DNA of 64,000 bases from Solibacillus isronensis (GTDB lineage: Bacteria; Bacillota; Bacilli; Bacillales_A; Planococcaceae): assembly GCF_900168685.1 (NCBI RefSeq), contig NZ_FVZN01000014.1:558001-622000 (forward strand), in the 5' to 3' direction. Under the pieces are notes generated by a model, which worked only from the letters and a program-made list of their open reading frames with translations, did no database searches and was not told where the DNA came from. The translations under genes were made by a program, and so were the position numbers. Every line of letters starts with the position of its first letter. The first letter of the stretch is position 1. Below are positions 48,342-58,266 of this stretch, piece by piece.

Positions 48342-49747
48342 ATTTCTCCGGTGAATACCAGCCACAGGCGCATAACTATACGAAAGTGCTGTTCGGTGAA
48401 GATTATGTATTCCGTGCCGGAACGATTGGTACGGTTGCTGAAAAGACGGCATATGGTTATGTAAAAGGATACGGAAGCGACAATGGCATCACTTACCGAA
48501 ATGCGGAAGTGGACCGCCTTGTGCAAGGATGTACAGGGGTAAAACGTACAACAGGACAACATCCGGGGGGCATTATCGTAGTACCGGATTATATGGATAT
48601 TTACGACTTCTCGCCAGTACAGTTCCCGGCGGATGCACAGGATTCGGAATGGAAAACAACTCATTTCGACTTCCACTCGATTCACGATAATATTTTAAAG
48701 CTCGATATACTTGGACACGATGATCCGACCGTAATTCGTATGCTTCAGGATTTATCCGGAATCGATCCGAAAACAATCCCGACCGACGATCCGATTGTTA
48801 TGAAGATTTTCAGTTCAACAGAATCGCTCGGTGTAACGGAAAAGCAAATTGGCACGAAAACCGGAACGCTCGGAATTCCGGAGTTCGGGACAAAATTCGT
48901 ACGCCAAATGCTTGAAGAAACGAAACCATCCACATTCAGTGAACTTGTTCAAATTTCAGGACTATCACATGGTACAGACGTATGGCTTGGAAATGCACAG
49001 GAACTGATTAAAGACGGCACTTGTGTATTAAAAGAAGTAATCGGCTGTCGTGATGATATTATGGTTTATTTAATTTATCAGGATTTGGAACCATCGTTTG
49101 CCTTTAAAATTATGGAGTCTGTTCGTAAAGGTAAAGGTTTAACAGATGAAATGGAAGCGGAAATGCGTGCGAAGAAAGTGCCGGAATGGTATATCGATTC
49201 TTGTAAAAAGATTAAGTACATGTTCCCGAAAGCCCACGCCGCAGCGTATGTATTAATGGCCGTGCGTATTGCCTGGTTCAAGGTGCATCATCCGATTCTT
49301 TACTATGCAGCGTACTTCACGGTGCGTGCGTCGGACTTTGATTTGATTGCGATGACTCAAGGATCTGTCATGATCCGTAAAAAAATCGATGAGATCAACA
49401 TGAAGGGGCTTGATGCAGCGCCGAAAGAGAAAAGTTTACTTACGGTTATGGAGCTGGCACTTGAAATGTGTGAACGCGGCATGAGCTTCAAAAAGGTTGA
49501 TTTATACCGTTCACAGGCAAGTGAGTTCATCATCGAAGGAAACTCATTGATTCCGCCATTTGATGCCATTCCAGGCCTTGGTACAAACGTAGCGAAACAA
49601 ATTGTTGAAGCGCGTAAAAACGGAGAGTTTTTATCGAAGGAAGATTTACAGCAGCGCGGCCGTGTATCGAAGACATTAATCGAGTATATGGATGAGCTTG
49701 GATGTCTGGAAGGAATGCCGGATGCCAACCAGCTGTCCTTATTCTAA
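48342..49747 (+). CDS. polC: PolC, exon 2
   Basis: Starts with the last two bases of the split Asn codon and encodes [20 protein letters not shown] onward to the stop, 1406 nt. It carries the finger and dNTP-binding region ([40 protein letters not shown]), the [20 protein letters not shown] segment, and the helix-hairpin-helix and C-terminal end ([28 protein letters not shown]). The GTG at 48311 that opens the unspliced frame lies inside intron domain VI and is not a true start. Together with exon 1 the length is exactly divisible by three. Confidence 0.95.
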
Positions 49748-49835
49748 TGTTCGGATTGGCCAAAAGAGAGGATTTTGTGTTTACGGATGCATATTCTCTT
49801 AATTGTTGTTAATTCTATGTGTTAATAGGCAAAAT

Positions 49836-49864
49836 TTGCATTAGGATAGCCTTTGTGCTATGCT
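49836..49864 (+). promoter_or_regulatory. Candidate promoter of the rimP-nusA-infB operon
   Basis: TTGCAT lies 17 bp from TATGCT, with TGC just ahead of the -10 (extended -10). Expected RNA start is near 49871, about 25 nt before the terminator hairpin. Confidence 0.5.
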
Positions 49865-49895
49865 GAATGTAATAATTTGTTGATAGTTCACCAGC

Positions 49896-49929
49896 AAAAG
49901 AGTGGGGTTTCCCGCTCTTTTCTGTTGTT
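49896..49929 (+). terminator. Terminator or attenuator ahead of rimP-nusA
   Basis: AAAAGAGTGGG pairs with CCCGCTCTTTT (one T-G wobble) around GTTT. The T-tract is broken (TTTTCTGTTGTTT). It may end polC transcripts, attenuate the nusA operon, or both. Confidence 0.7.
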
Positions 49930-50027
49930 TACACAACTATTTAATTCCGAAGAGCAAGTGATTTGATTATTAGTTCAATGGAATTGGGCCTTTGGCGAAT
50001 ATCACAAATTTTATAATGAAAAAAATG

Positions 50028-50106
50028 AAGTCCGTCTAAAACGCCGTATGTTACGGCAATTACAGGCTGACCCACGTCCTGTGGGCCTCAAAAGAAATCT
50101 GGACGC
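50028..50106 (+). repeat. Type-2 structured intergenic repeat, copy 1
   Basis: AAAACGCCGTATGTTACGGC contains a first hairpin (GCCGT/ACGGC). Then comes a second hairpin CCCAC-GTCCT-GTGGG (50071-50085) followed by CCTC. The same two-hairpin layout occurs at 55736-55815 and 60664-60730. Confidence 0.7.
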
Positions 50107-50213
50107 AATTGCATGTAGATGTAAATGTCTCCATTTTTTTCAATGAAAACTCGTCTTTTGTTTAACCAATACTAAGAAGATTTAAAACAAACAAAGACGT
50201 TAGGGAGGATACG

Positions 50214-50699
50214 ATGAGCAAAGTTACGTCGATCATTGAAGAGCTAGTGACACCGATCGTGGAAGAGCTTGATTTGGAATTAGTTGATATCGAGTTCGTG
50301 AAAGAAGGACGCGACTGGTTCCTTCGTATTTATGTTGACACACCAGAAGGCGGCATTGATATTTTACAATGTGCACAAGTGAGTGAACGTTTAAGCGAGA
50401 AGTTGGATGAAAATGATCCAATCGAGCAAAACTATTACTTAGAGGTTTCTTCACCAGGAGCGGAACGTCCGTTAAAGAAACAACAGGACTTTGAAAAAGC
50501 AATCGGCAAATATATTTATGTAAAAACTTATGAACCTGTTAAGGATTTAAAAGAATTCTATGGTTATTTACGCGCATATACAGATGAATTTTTAGAAATC
50601 GAATTCCGTATTAAAACACGTAAAGTTACAGTACAAATTGAAAAAGAAAAAATTGCGCAAGCGCGTCTTGCTATCGATTTTTCAGATAAGCAAATTTAG
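50214..50699 (+). CDS. rimP: RimP, 30S maturation factor
   Basis: Assists late assembly of the small ribosomal subunit. 161 aa. N-terminal alpha-beta domain with LELVDIEFVKEGRDWFLRIY and DILQCAQVSERLSEKLD, SSPGAERPLKK in the middle, SH3-like C-terminal domain. A GGGAGGATAC site precedes the ATG. First gene of the rimP-nusA-rnpM-ylxQ-infB operon. Confidence 0.96.
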   Translation: MSKVTSIIEELVTPIVEELDLELVDIEFVKEGRDWFLRIYVDTPEGGIDILQCAQVSERLSEKLDENDPIEQNYYLEVSSPGAERPLKKQQDFEKAIGKYIYVKTYEPVKDLKEFYGYLRAYTDEFLEIEFRIKTRKVTVQIEKEKIAQARLAIDFSDKQI

Positions 50700-50713
50700 G
50701 AGTGAAAACAAAA

Positions 50714-51841
50714 ATGAGTAGTGAATTACTAGATGCCCTAACTGCCCTTGAAGAGCAGAAAGGTATTTCAAGAGATGTATTAATTGAGGCGATTGAGGCG
50801 GCTTTAGTAACGGCGTACAAACGTAACTTCAACCAAGCGCAAAACGTTCGCGTGGATCTTAACCTAGAAACAGGTTCAATGGTTGTTTATTCTCGTAAAG
50901 ACGTAGTAGAAGAAGTAGAAGACGATCGTCTGGAAATCGCATTGGAAGACGCGAAATTCATTAATGCAGCTTATGAAATTGGTGACGTCGTAGAAGAAGA
51001 AGTAACACCACGTAACTTCGGACGTATCGCGGCACAGACTGCAAAGCAAGTTGTGACGCAACGTGTTCGTGAGGCAGAGCGCGGTTTAATTTATGAAGAG
51101 TATGTAGACCGTGAAGATGACATCGTAACAGGTGTAATCGAGCGTCAAGATGCACGTAATATTTATGTGTCAATCGGTAAAGTGGAAGCGGCATTACCTG
51201 TTAACGAACAAATTCAAGGTGAAGTTTATAAGCCAACATCACGCATCCGTGTTTACATTACAAAAGTTGAACGCACAACACGTGGTCCACAAGTAATCGT
51301 ATCTCGTACACATCCTGGATTATTGCGCCGTCTGTTTGAAATGGAAGTTCCAGAAATTTATGATGGCACTGTTGAAATCAAATCAATCGCGCGTGAAGCG
51401 GGAGACCGTTCAAAAATCTCTGTATATGCACATAATGAAGAAGTAGATCCTGTAGGTTCATGTGTTGGAGCTAAAGGTGCACGTGTGCAAACAATTGTAA
51501 ACGAATTAAACGGTGAGAAAATCGATATCGTAGAATGGTCAGAAGATCCGGTTGTATTCGTTGCAAACGCACTAAGCCCTTCAAAAGTTCTGGACGTTCA
51601 AGTAAATGAAGAAGAAAAGTCAACAACAGTTGTCGTACCGGATTACCAATTATCACTTGCGATTGGTAAGCGCGGACAAAATGCTCGTTTAGCAGCAAAA
51701 TTAACGGGCTGGAAAATCGACATCAAGAGTGAAACAGATGCACGCGAATTAGGAATTTATCCTTCTGAAACGAGCACATTCGTTCCACGTGAAGATGCAG
51801 AAGAAGTACAATTTGATTTATATGGTGATGACGAAGAGTAA
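50714..51841 (+). CDS. nusA: NusA transcription termination/antitermination factor
   Basis: RNA polymerase-associated factor that lengthens pauses and promotes intrinsic termination. 375 aa from the ATG at 50714 (site AGGAGTG); the GTG at 50702 lies within that site. N-terminal domain ([20 protein letters not shown]), S1 domain ([20 protein letters not shown]), KH1 ([20 protein letters not shown]) and KH2 ([20 protein letters not shown]). No acidic repeats, as in Gram-positives. Confidence 0.97.
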   Translation: MSSELLDALTALEEQKGISRDVLIEAIEAALVTAYKRNFNQAQNVRVDLNLETGSMVVYSRKDVVEEVEDDRLEIALEDAKFINAAYEIGDVVEEEVTPRNFGRIAAQTAKQVVTQRVREAERGLIYEEYVDREDDIVTGVIERQDARNIYVSIGKVEAALPVNEQIQGEVYKPTSRIRVYITKVERTTRGPQVIVSRTHPGLLRRLFEMEVPEIYDGTVEIKSIAREAGDRSKISVYAHNEEVDPVGSCVGAKGARVQTIVNELNGEKIDIVEWSEDPVVFVANALSPSKVLDVQVNEEEKSTTVVVPDYQLSLAIGKRGQNARLAAKLTGWKIDIKSETDARELGIYPSETSTFVPREDAEEVQFDLYGDDEE

Positions 51842-51880
51842 GCCATCATTTGGAATGATTTTGCAAGGAGGGTAAGCAAT

Positions 51881-52159
51881 ATGGCCGTTAATAAAAAAAT
51901 TCCTTTACGCAAATGTGTTGCAACAGGCGAGATGCTTCCGAAAAAATCAATGATTCGCGTCGTTCGTTCGAAAGAGGGCGAAGTGACTGTTGATATTACA
52001 GGAAAAAAATCCGGTCGTGGAGCATATGTTTCTAAAACGGAAGATGCTGTTGAAATGGCGCGTAAAAAGAATATTTTAGATCGCCAGCTTGATGCAAAAG
52101 TGCCGGATGAGGTGTATGAGGAGTTGCTAACGCTAATCCGCCGGGAGTCGATTTTATGA
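51881..52159 (+). CDS. rnpM: RnpM (YlxR), RNase P modulator family
   Basis: Small RNA-binding protein between nusA and infB; YlxR has been reported to bind and modulate RNase P RNA. 92 aa. Signature KIPLRKCVATGEMLPKKSMI and GKKSGRGAYVSK. A GGAGGG site precedes the ATG. It overlaps ylxQ by four bases. Confidence 0.93.
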   Translation: MAVNKKIPLRKCVATGEMLPKKSMIRVVRSKEGEVTVDITGKKSGRGAYVSKTEDAVEMARKKNILDRQLDAKVPDEVYEELLTLIRRESIL

Positions 52160-52464
52160 CAAACCCGGCATTGCTACAGCTATTAGGTTTAGCAGCACGT
52201 GCACGAAAAACAATATCCGGAGAAGAGCTTGTCGTAAAAGAAATTCGCAACGGCAATGCAAAACTTGTCTTTTTAGCTTCGGATGCTTCGGCAAACACGA
52301 GCAAAAAGATTCAGGATAAATGTACGTTTTATAATGTTGAGTATTATGTTTTCGGAGATCGATATGATCTTGGACATGCTACCGGGAAGGAAGCCCGTGT
52401 AGCGATTGCTATTACAGATAGCGGATTTGCTAAAAAAATGTCTAGTCTACTCAACGAAAATTAA
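52156..52464 (+). CDS. ylxQ: YlxQ, L7Ae-like RNA-binding protein
   Basis: 102 aa, L7Ae/L30e fold that binds kink-turn [23 protein letters not shown] and [19 protein letters not shown] are typical. Overlaps the rnpM stop (ATGA). Role in the cell is not well defined. Confidence 0.92.
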   Translation: MTNPALLQLLGLAARARKTISGEELVVKEIRNGNAKLVFLASDASANTSKKIQDKCTFYNVEYYVFGDRYDLGHATGKEARVAIAITDSGFAKKMSSLLNEN

Positions 52465-52478
52465 TCGGGGGTGAGCAG

Positions 52479-54806
52479 ATGAGCAAAGTAAGAGTTCATG
52501 AATATGCGAAAAAGGTAAATAAAACAAGTAAGGAAGTTATTGAGGTGCTTGCAAAACATAATCTGCCGGTGAAAAATCACATGGCGGTCATCGATGAGCA
52601 GGCGGTCTCAAAACTAAATTCTGTCTTTAAGCAAGCAGTGGAACCAACGAAAGATTCTCCTGCAAAGACACCTGCCAAAGCTTTAAATGTAACACCAAAA
52701 CGCGGTGAACAAGGGCAGAAGAAAGCGCAGCAAGGTCAAAAGCAGGATCGTCCACAATCTGCTTCAAATAACCAACAACCGAACAAAGCTTCAAACGCCC
52801 AAGGGCAACCAAAATCGCAACAAGGCGAAAAAATAAGAAATGAAAAAGGTAACCAAAATCGAAATATGACACAAAATAACAATAATAACCGCAAAGGCGG
52901 ATCTAACCCAAATAACAGTAATAATAAAGGCGGTAACACGCAAAATAAAGGCGGCTATCAACAACGTAGAAAACCAGGTATCAATGGTGGTAAACGTCGT
53001 ACGCATCGCCCTGCACCACAACCAATGGTGCAAAAGGAATTACCGGAAAAAATTACTTTCTATGAAAGTTTATCAGTTGCAGAACTTGCAAAAAAATTAC
53101 ACCGTGAGCCATCAGAAATTATTAAAAAATTATTCATGCTTGGCGTAATGGCAACAATTAACCAAGAGCTTGATAAGGATGCAATTGAGTTAATCTGTGC
53201 AGACTACGGGGTAGAAGTAGAAGAAGAAATCCGTATCGACAAAACAGATTTAGATACGTACTTCGATGATACTATCGTGGAAGTTGACGAAAATGCATTA
53301 GAAGAGCGCCCACCAGTTGTTACAATCATGGGACACGTTGACCACGGTAAAACATCATTGCTTGACTCAATCCGTAAAACGAAAGTTACAGCGGGTGAAG
53401 CAGGCGGTATTACTCAGCATATCGGTGCATACCAAGTAGAAGTTAACGGGAAGAAAATTTCATTCCTTGATACTCCTGGTCACGCGGCATTCACAACAAT
53501 GCGTGCGCGTGGTGCATCAATTACAGATATCGCAATTATCGTAGTTGCAGCAGATGACGGTGTAATGCCTCAAACAGTTGAAGCGATCAACCACGCAAAA
53601 GCTGCAGAAGTACCAATTATCGTTGCAATCAACAAAATGGATAAACCAACTGCCAACCCGGACCGTGTACAACAAGAATTAACTGAGCACGGATTAGTTC
53701 CTGAAGCATGGGGTGGAGATACAATCTTCGTACCAATTTCAGCACTAAATGGTGAAGGTATTGACCAGCTTCTAGAAATGATTTTATTAGTTTCTGAAGT
53801 AGGTGAATTAAAAGCGAACCCGACTCGTTCAGCAATCGGTACAGTAATTGAAGCACAGCTTGATAAAGGCCGTGGTGCAGTTGCAACACTTTTAGTTCAA
53901 GATGGTACATTACGTGTTGGTGATCCAATCGTAGTCGGTCATGCATATGGTCGTGTACGTGCAATGGTAAACGATCTTGGCCGTCGTATTAAAACAGCTG
54001 GTCCTTCTATGCCAGTTGAAATTACAGGCTTAAACGAAGTACCACAAGCGGGTGACCGTTTCGTAGTATTCGAAGACGAAAAAACAGCTCGTCAAGTTGG
54101 TGAGTCTCGTTCAATGACAGCTATCCAAGCGTCACGTTCAGAAAAACAACGTGTAACACTTGATAACTTATTCGAACAAATGAGCCAAGGCGAAATGAAA
54201 GAGCTAAACTTAATCGTAAAAGCAGACGTACAAGGTACAGTGGAAGCAATGGCTTCTTCATTAATGAAAATTGATGTTGAAGGCGTTAACGTTAAAATCA
54301 TCCACACTGGTGCGGGTGCAATTACAGAATCGGATATCTCTCTTGCTGCTGCATCAAATGCAATCGTGATCGGATTCAACGTTCGTCCTGATACAAATGC
54401 AAAACGTGCTGCTGATGAAGAAGGCGTAGATATTCGTCTACACCGTATCATCTACAAAGTAATCGAAGAAATCGAACACGCGATGAAAGGGATGCTTGAT
54501 CCAGAGTTCGAAGAGAAAATCGTTGGTCAAGCGGAAGTTCGTCAAACAATTAAAGTATCTAAAGTGGGTACAATCGCTGGTTCATACGTTATCGAAGGTA
54601 AAATCGTTCGCGATGCTGGTGTACGTGTAATCCGTGAAAACGTTGTTGTGTTTGAAGGTGAGCTTGATTCACTAAAACGTTTCAAAGATGATGCTAAAGA
54701 AGTTGCAAAAGGGTATGAGTGTGGTATTACAATTAAAAACTACAACGACATTAAAGAAGGCGACATTATCGAAGCCTTCGTAATGGAAGAAATCGTTCGT
54801 AAATAA
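52479..54806 (+). CDS. infB: Translation initiation factor IF-2
   Basis: GTPase that brings initiator tRNA to the ribosome. 775 aa. IF2-N domain at 1-50 ([20 protein letters not shown]), a basic Gln/Asn/Gly-rich linker at about 55-175, a second IF2-N motif, G1 GHVDHGKTS near 287-295, [15 protein letters not shown], and C1/C2 domains to the end. Codon bias rises after the linker. It shares one base with ylxP (TAATGA). Confidence 0.97.
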   Translation: MSKVRVHEYAKKVNKTSKEVIEVLAKHNLPVKNHMAVIDEQAVSKLNSVFKQAVEPTKDSPAKTPAKALNVTPKRGEQGQKKAQQGQKQDRPQSASNNQQPNKASNAQGQPKSQQGEKIRNEKGNQNRNMTQNNNNNRKGGSNPNNSNNKGGNTQNKGGYQQRRKPGINGGKRRTHRPAPQPMVQKELPEKITFYESLSVAELAKKLHREPSEIIKKLFMLGVMATINQELDKDAIELICADYGVEVEEEIRIDKTDLDTYFDDTIVEVDENALEERPPVVTIMGHVDHGKTSLLDSIRKTKVTAGEAGGITQHIGAYQVEVNGKKISFLDTPGHAAFTTMRARGASITDIAIIVVAADDGVMPQTVEAINHAKAAEVPIIVAINKMDKPTANPDRVQQELTEHGLVPEAWGGDTIFVPISALNGEGIDQLLEMILLVSEVGELKANPTRSAIGTVIEAQLDKGRGAVATLLVQDGTLRVGDPIVVGHAYGRVRAMVNDLGRRIKTAGPSMPVEITGLNEVPQAGDRFVVFEDEKTARQVGESRSMTAIQASRSEKQRVTLDNLFEQMSQGEMKELNLIVKADVQGTVEAMASSLMKIDVEGVNVKIIHTGAGAITESDISLAAASNAIVIGFNVRPDTNAKRAADEEGVDIRLHRIIYKVIEEIEHAMKGMLDPEFEEKIVGQAEVRQTIKVSKVGTIAGSYVIEGKIVRDAGVRVIRENVVVFEGELDSLKRFKDDAKEVAKGYECGITIKNYNDIKEGDIIEAFVMEEIVRK

Positions 54807-55084
54807 TGATTGTATACGCAGAAGTTGAATTCATGATTCAGACTGCCCACTCATTAAAAGAAAAGCGCGCCGTCCTTCAACGGATGGTGACGCGTACGAA
54901 ACAAAAATTTAACGTTTCCGTTGCTGAAATTGACCATCAGGATGTATGGCAGCGTACAAAGCTTGCGCTTGTCGCAGTGGCTTCTTCCAAAGAAGCTGCT
55001 GAACGCGAGCTTATGCGGGCTGTCCATTACCTGCAGTCAAATCCGCAATGGGAGCAGCTGGATTTTTATCGTGAATATTTATAA
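54806..55084 (+). CDS. ylxP: YlxP, DUF503 family protein
   Basis: 92 aa, ferredoxin-like DUF503 protein, located between infB and rbfA as in Bacillus. [40 protein letters not shown]. Linked with ribosome assembly by neighbourhood only. Overlaps the infB stop. Confidence 0.93.
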   Translation: MIVYAEVEFMIQTAHSLKEKRAVLQRMVTRTKQKFNVSVAEIDHQDVWQRTKLALVAVASSKEAAERELMRAVHYLQSNPQWEQLDFYREYL

Positions 55085-55143
55085 AGTCCATTTATCGTGG
55101 CAAACTGTACTATTAATTACGCAATTTAAATGAGGTGACATTT

Positions 55144-55488
55144 ATGTCTCTACGTTCTAATCGAGTTGCTGAGCAAATGAAAAAAGAAATTACTGAAATC
55201 ATTGCGCGCAAAATCAAAGATCCGCGTGTAGGCTTCGTTACGGTTACAGATGTAGCAGTAACAGGAGACTTACAGCAAGCAACTGTTTATATCACATCGT
55301 TAGGCAATGACCGCGAACGTGCGGAAACATTGCAAGCGTTAGAAAAAGCATCCGGTTTCATCCGTTCGGAAGTTGGTTCACGTATCCGCTTACGCCGTAC
55401 ACCTGAACTTGCATTCGAATTCGATACAGCAATCGAATACGGAAACAAAATCGATGCATTACTACGTGGCCTACACGAAGATAAATAA
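55144..55488 (+). CDS. rbfA: RbfA, 30S ribosome-binding factor
   Basis: Helps 16S rRNA maturation and 30S assembly. 114 aa from the ATG at 55144 (site TGAGGTGA), [20 protein letters not shown]; an in-frame GTG at 55135 sits in the site. KH-type fold with [20 protein letters not shown] and [13 protein letters not shown]. Ends with a strong terminator. Confidence 0.96.
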   Translation: MSLRSNRVAEQMKKEITEIIARKIKDPRVGFVTVTDVAVTGDLQQATVYITSLGNDRERAETLQALEKASGFIRSEVGSRIRLRRTPELAFEFDTAIEYGNKIDALLRGLHEDK

Positions 55489-55495
55489 AACCAAG

Positions 55496-55532
55496 AAGTC
55501 TGCACTGCATAACTATGCGGGCAGACTTTTTT
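55496..55532 (+). terminator. Intrinsic terminator of the infB-rbfA operon
   Basis: AAGTCTGC pairs with GCAGACTT and an inner CTGCAT pairs with ATGCGG, loop AACT, then TTTTTT. Confidence 0.88.
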
Positions 55533-55604
55533 GATTTTTAGAGTTCTTCACTGAATTTTTTTAAGAAATTGAGTACAGAAGTTTTGTTAAAGGAGTAAAC
55601 TCTA

Positions 55605-55735
55605 TGTTAGGTTGGAGTGACGCGTAGCGAAGGGGGGCGACTCCCAGGGGATTAAGCGTGCGCGGAAAATCCACTTTATCGCTGCCGCCGTAAGAGGCAG
55701 CGATAAAGTTAGTTGGAGCCACGCCCCCAGGAATA
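55605..55735 (+). repeat. Divergent type-1-like repeat with embedded 14-bp inverted repeat
   Basis: GAAGGGGGGCGACTCCCAGG resembles the type-1 core. The centre is a perfect hairpin ACTTTATCGCTGCC / GGCAGCGATAAAGT (55673-55686 with 55696-55709), flanked by GCGTG (near 55656) and CACGC (near 55720). The usual loop is replaced. Confidence 0.6.
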
Positions 55736-55815
55736 TTTGAACGAATGCTAAAACCGTTACGTCGGGTAACAACGCATTCGTGACCAACGTCCTGTTGGCC
55801 TCCCGTAGCGAAGCA
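55736..55815 (+). repeat. Type-2 structured intergenic repeat, copy 2
   Basis: GAATGCTAAAACC leads to hairpin GTTAC-GTCG-GGTAAC, then AACGCATTCGTGA, then hairpin CCAAC-GTCCT-GTTGG (55784-55798) and CCTC. GAACGAATGC / GCATTCGT also form an outer inverted repeat. Directly joined to the type-1-like element. Confidence 0.7.
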
Positions 55816-55910
55816 AAACGGATGATGTGAAAAGTACCGACTATAGAACGAACTTAAAGTAAAGAATCAATTATATATGAAATCCTCATTTCGAATAAAG
55901 GAGCAAAACA

Positions 55911-56822
55911 ATGAACGGTATTTTGCCATTATGGAAAGAGCGCGGCATGACAAGTCATGACTGTGTATTTAAATTACGAAAAATATTGAAGACGAAAAAA
56001 GTAGGGCATACAGGGACACTTGATCCGGGTGTAGAAGGCGTTCTGCCAATCTGTATCGGCCAGGCAACACGCATTGCCGAATATTTAACAGATGCCGGCA
56101 AAACGTATGAAGCAGTCGTATCAATCGGACGCACGACAACAACAGAAGATGCGGAAGGCGAAACAGTCGAGCAAAATACAGATTTCAAATCGTTTACACG
56201 TGAAGAAATTTTACGCGCACTCCAAACGCTGACTGGCGAAATTGAACAAACCCCTCCGATGTTTTCTGCTGTAAAAGTGAACGGGAAAAAGCTGTATGAG
56301 TATGCAAGAGCCGGCCAAACAGTCGAGCGCCCAACACGTAAAATTACAATTTACGAGCTGGAATTACTGGATGATGCACAAACGTTCGAAGGGGAAGAAG
56401 TGAAATTCTCGATCCGCATCAAATGTTCGAAAGGGACGTATATCCGTACATTAGCTGTTCAGATCGGTGAAGCGTTAGGCTATCCTGCACATATGCATGA
56501 ACTTGTACGAACAGCATCAGGCACATTCACAAAAGACAATTGCTTTACATTGGCCGAAATCGCGGAAATGATGGAAGCAGGGGAGCAGGAGAAGTTTCTG
56601 TTGCCGGTTGAATATGCATTATCCGACTATCCATATGTTGAAATTACGGAAGACATTGAAAAGCAAATTTTCAATGGGCAAGTTCTCCCGATGCATACTT
56701 TATTAACGGAACATGATAAAATTGTATATGGTGTAGAGGGACGAGCATTTGCGGTTTACATCGCCCATCCGACAAAGAGCGGGCAAATGAAGCCGGACAA
56801 GATGTTTCCCGAAATTAATTAG
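55911..56822 (+). CDS. truB: TruB, tRNA pseudouridine-55 synthase
   Basis: Makes pseudouridine 55 in the tRNA T-loop. 303 aa. Catalytic D38 in GHTGTLDPGVEGVLP, KRYEA-type segment (GKTYEAVVSIGRTTTTEDAE), QTPPMFSAVKVNGKKLYEYA and KCSKGTYIRTLAVQIGEALG. AAAGGAG site. Ten bases from ribF. Confidence 0.97.
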   Translation: MNGILPLWKERGMTSHDCVFKLRKILKTKKVGHTGTLDPGVEGVLPICIGQATRIAEYLTDAGKTYEAVVSIGRTTTTEDAEGETVEQNTDFKSFTREEILRALQTLTGEIEQTPPMFSAVKVNGKKLYEYARAGQTVERPTRKITIYELELLDDAQTFEGEEVKFSIRIKCSKGTYIRTLAVQIGEALGYPAHMHELVRTASGTFTKDNCFTLAEIAEMMEAGEQEKFLLPVEYALSDYPYVEITEDIEKQIFNGQVLPMHTLLTEHDKIVYGVEGRAFAVYIAHPTKSGQMKPDKMFPEIN

Positions 56823-56832
56823 GAGGCACGAG

Positions 56833-57783
56833 ATGAACGTTATTCATTTGAAATACCCCCATCAATTAGCACAGGAAATAGAAAAAGAGGCATACTCATT
56901 AGCAATCGGATTTTTTGATGGGGTACATAAAGGACATCAGGCGGTCATTGAAGCGGCAAAGCAAAAAGCCGAGCAGCTTAATATTAAAAGTGCCGTGATG
57001 ACTTTTGATCCGCATCCATCGATTGTATTAGGTAGACGTAATGAAAAAGTATTTTACATTACGCCACTATCACAAAAATTAGATACATTAAAAAAATTGA
57101 ATATCGATACAGTATTTGTTGTAAACTTTACATCAGATTTTGCGAAGCTTACACCTGAAGAATTCATTAAGTATTTTATCGTAGATTTAAATGTTCAGCA
57201 TGTAACTGCTGGTTTTGATTTCTCATTTGGCTCATACGGCAAAGGCAATATGGAGCTGATGGAGCAACTGTCAAACGGCCGCTATGGTGTGACAGCAATC
57301 GAAAAGCAGCAGGATGTCGTTGAAAAAATCAGCTCAACACGCATTCGCAAAGCATTGCAGGACGGAGAAATGGAGCAGGCTCGTAATCTATTAGGCCGCG
57401 CATTCGAAGTACCGGGAATCGTCGTGCACGGCGATAAACGCGGACGGACAATGGGCTTCCCGACAGCAAATGTCCAGGCGATGGAAGGCTGCTATATACC
57501 GGCAACAGGTGTGTATGCTGTGAAAATTTTAGTACAAAATAAATGGTATGACGGAGTTTGTAATGTTGGCTATAAACCGACATTCAACAACCCGGATGAA
57601 AAGCAGCTGTCGATTGAAGTGCATATTCTAAATTTCAATAAAAACATATACGGTGAAGCGGTCGTTGTCGGCTGGTATAAACGCATCCGCAGCGAACGTA
57701 AATTTAACGGAATCGAAGCTCTAATTGAGCAAATTGAATTAGATAAGCAGCAAGCGATCGCCTATTTTGAACAACTACGCTAA
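56833..57783 (+). CDS. ribF: RibF (RibC), bifunctional riboflavin kinase/FAD synthetase
   Basis: Converts riboflavin to FMN and FAD. 316 aa. N-terminal adenylyltransferase: GFFDGVHKGHQAVIEAAKQ and KISSTRIRKAL. C-terminal flavokinase: HGDKRGRTMGFPTANVQ and NVGYKPTFNN. A TAGGAGG site precedes the ATG. Known as ribC in B. subtilis. rpsO promoter begins right after its stop. Confidence 0.96.
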   Translation: MNVIHLKYPHQLAQEIEKEAYSLAIGFFDGVHKGHQAVIEAAKQKAEQLNIKSAVMTFDPHPSIVLGRRNEKVFYITPLSQKLDTLKKLNIDTVFVVNFTSDFAKLTPEEFIKYFIVDLNVQHVTAGFDFSFGSYGKGNMELMEQLSNGRYGVTAIEKQQDVVEKISSTRIRKALQDGEMEQARNLLGRAFEVPGIVVHGDKRGRTMGFPTANVQAMEGCYIPATGVYAVKILVQNKWYDGVCNVGYKPTFNNPDEKQLSIEVHILNFNKNIYGEAVVVGWYKRIRSERKFNGIEALIEQIELDKQQAIAYFEQLR

Positions 57784-57787
57784 ATAG

Positions 57788-57817
57788 TTGCGCATCTATA
57801 AACAATTATGGTACTAT
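57788..57817 (+). promoter_or_regulatory. Candidate rpsO promoter
   Basis: TTGCGC lies 18 bp from TACTAT, with TGG just ahead of the -10 (TGnTACTAT). The resulting leader of about 95 nt contains paired segments (ACTAGTACGAAATTCTCGTA) and may hold an S15 autoregulatory site. Confidence 0.5.
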
Positions 57818-57919
57818 TCACTAGTACGAAATTCTCGTATGAACCTTAGCTCGGCTTTTCGCAACTCCAGCGACTGCTGTGCTATTGGGGATATCTTATT
57901 TATCAGGAGGTCATTTAAA

Positions 57920-58189
57920 ATGGCAATTACACAACAACGTAAAAACGAAATTATCGCTGAGTACCGCGTACACGAAACAGACACTGGTTCTCCAGAAGTA
58001 CAAATCGCTGTATTAACTGCAGAAATCAACGCTTTAAACGCTCACTTAGCTACTCACAAGAAAGATTTCCACTCTCAACGTGGTCTTCTTAAAATGGTAG
58101 GTAAACGTCGTCATTTATTAAAATATTTACGTGAAAACGACGTAGCTCGTTACCGTGAATTAATTACTAAACTTGGATTACGTCGCTAA
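57920..58189 (+). CDS. rpsO: Ribosomal protein S15
   Basis: uS15, 89 aa from the ATG at 57920 (AGGAGG site), [20 protein letters not shown]. The frame is open further upstream to 57788, but that part is leader. Motifs [20 protein letters not shown] and [20 protein letters not shown] are universal. High-expression codon bias. Confidence 0.98.
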   Translation: MAITQQRKNEIIAEYRVHETDTGSPEVQIAVLTAEINALNAHLATHKKDFHSQRGLLKMVGKRRHLLKYLRENDVARYRELITKLGLRR

Positions 58190-58206
58190 TACGTCGTTAA
58201 TCTGAC

Positions 58207-58240
58207 AATAAAAAGCGGGATTTTTCCCGCTTTTTATTAT
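58207..58240 (+). terminator. Intrinsic terminator of rpsO
   Basis: AATAAAAAGCGGGA pairs perfectly with TCCCGCTTTTTATT around TTT. Confidence 0.92.
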
Positions 58241-58266
58241 GTTTGAAAAGATTTAGCTTTCCGAAT

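Larger units (their letters stand above)
49748..50213 (+). other. Gene-free polC-rimP interval
   Basis: 466 bp with a promoter (49836-49864), a terminator hairpin immediately downstream (49896-49929), a second TATAAT at 50012-50017 with poor -35, and a type-2 structured repeat (50028-50106). No credible gene. Confidence 0.7.
55489..55910 (+). other. Gene-free rbfA-truB interval
   Basis: 422 bp holding the rbfA terminator (55496-55532), a composite structured repeat (55605-55815) with a perfect 14-bp inverted repeat, and about 90 bp before truB with an AAGGAG site only. No credible gene or clear promoter. Confidence 0.7.
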
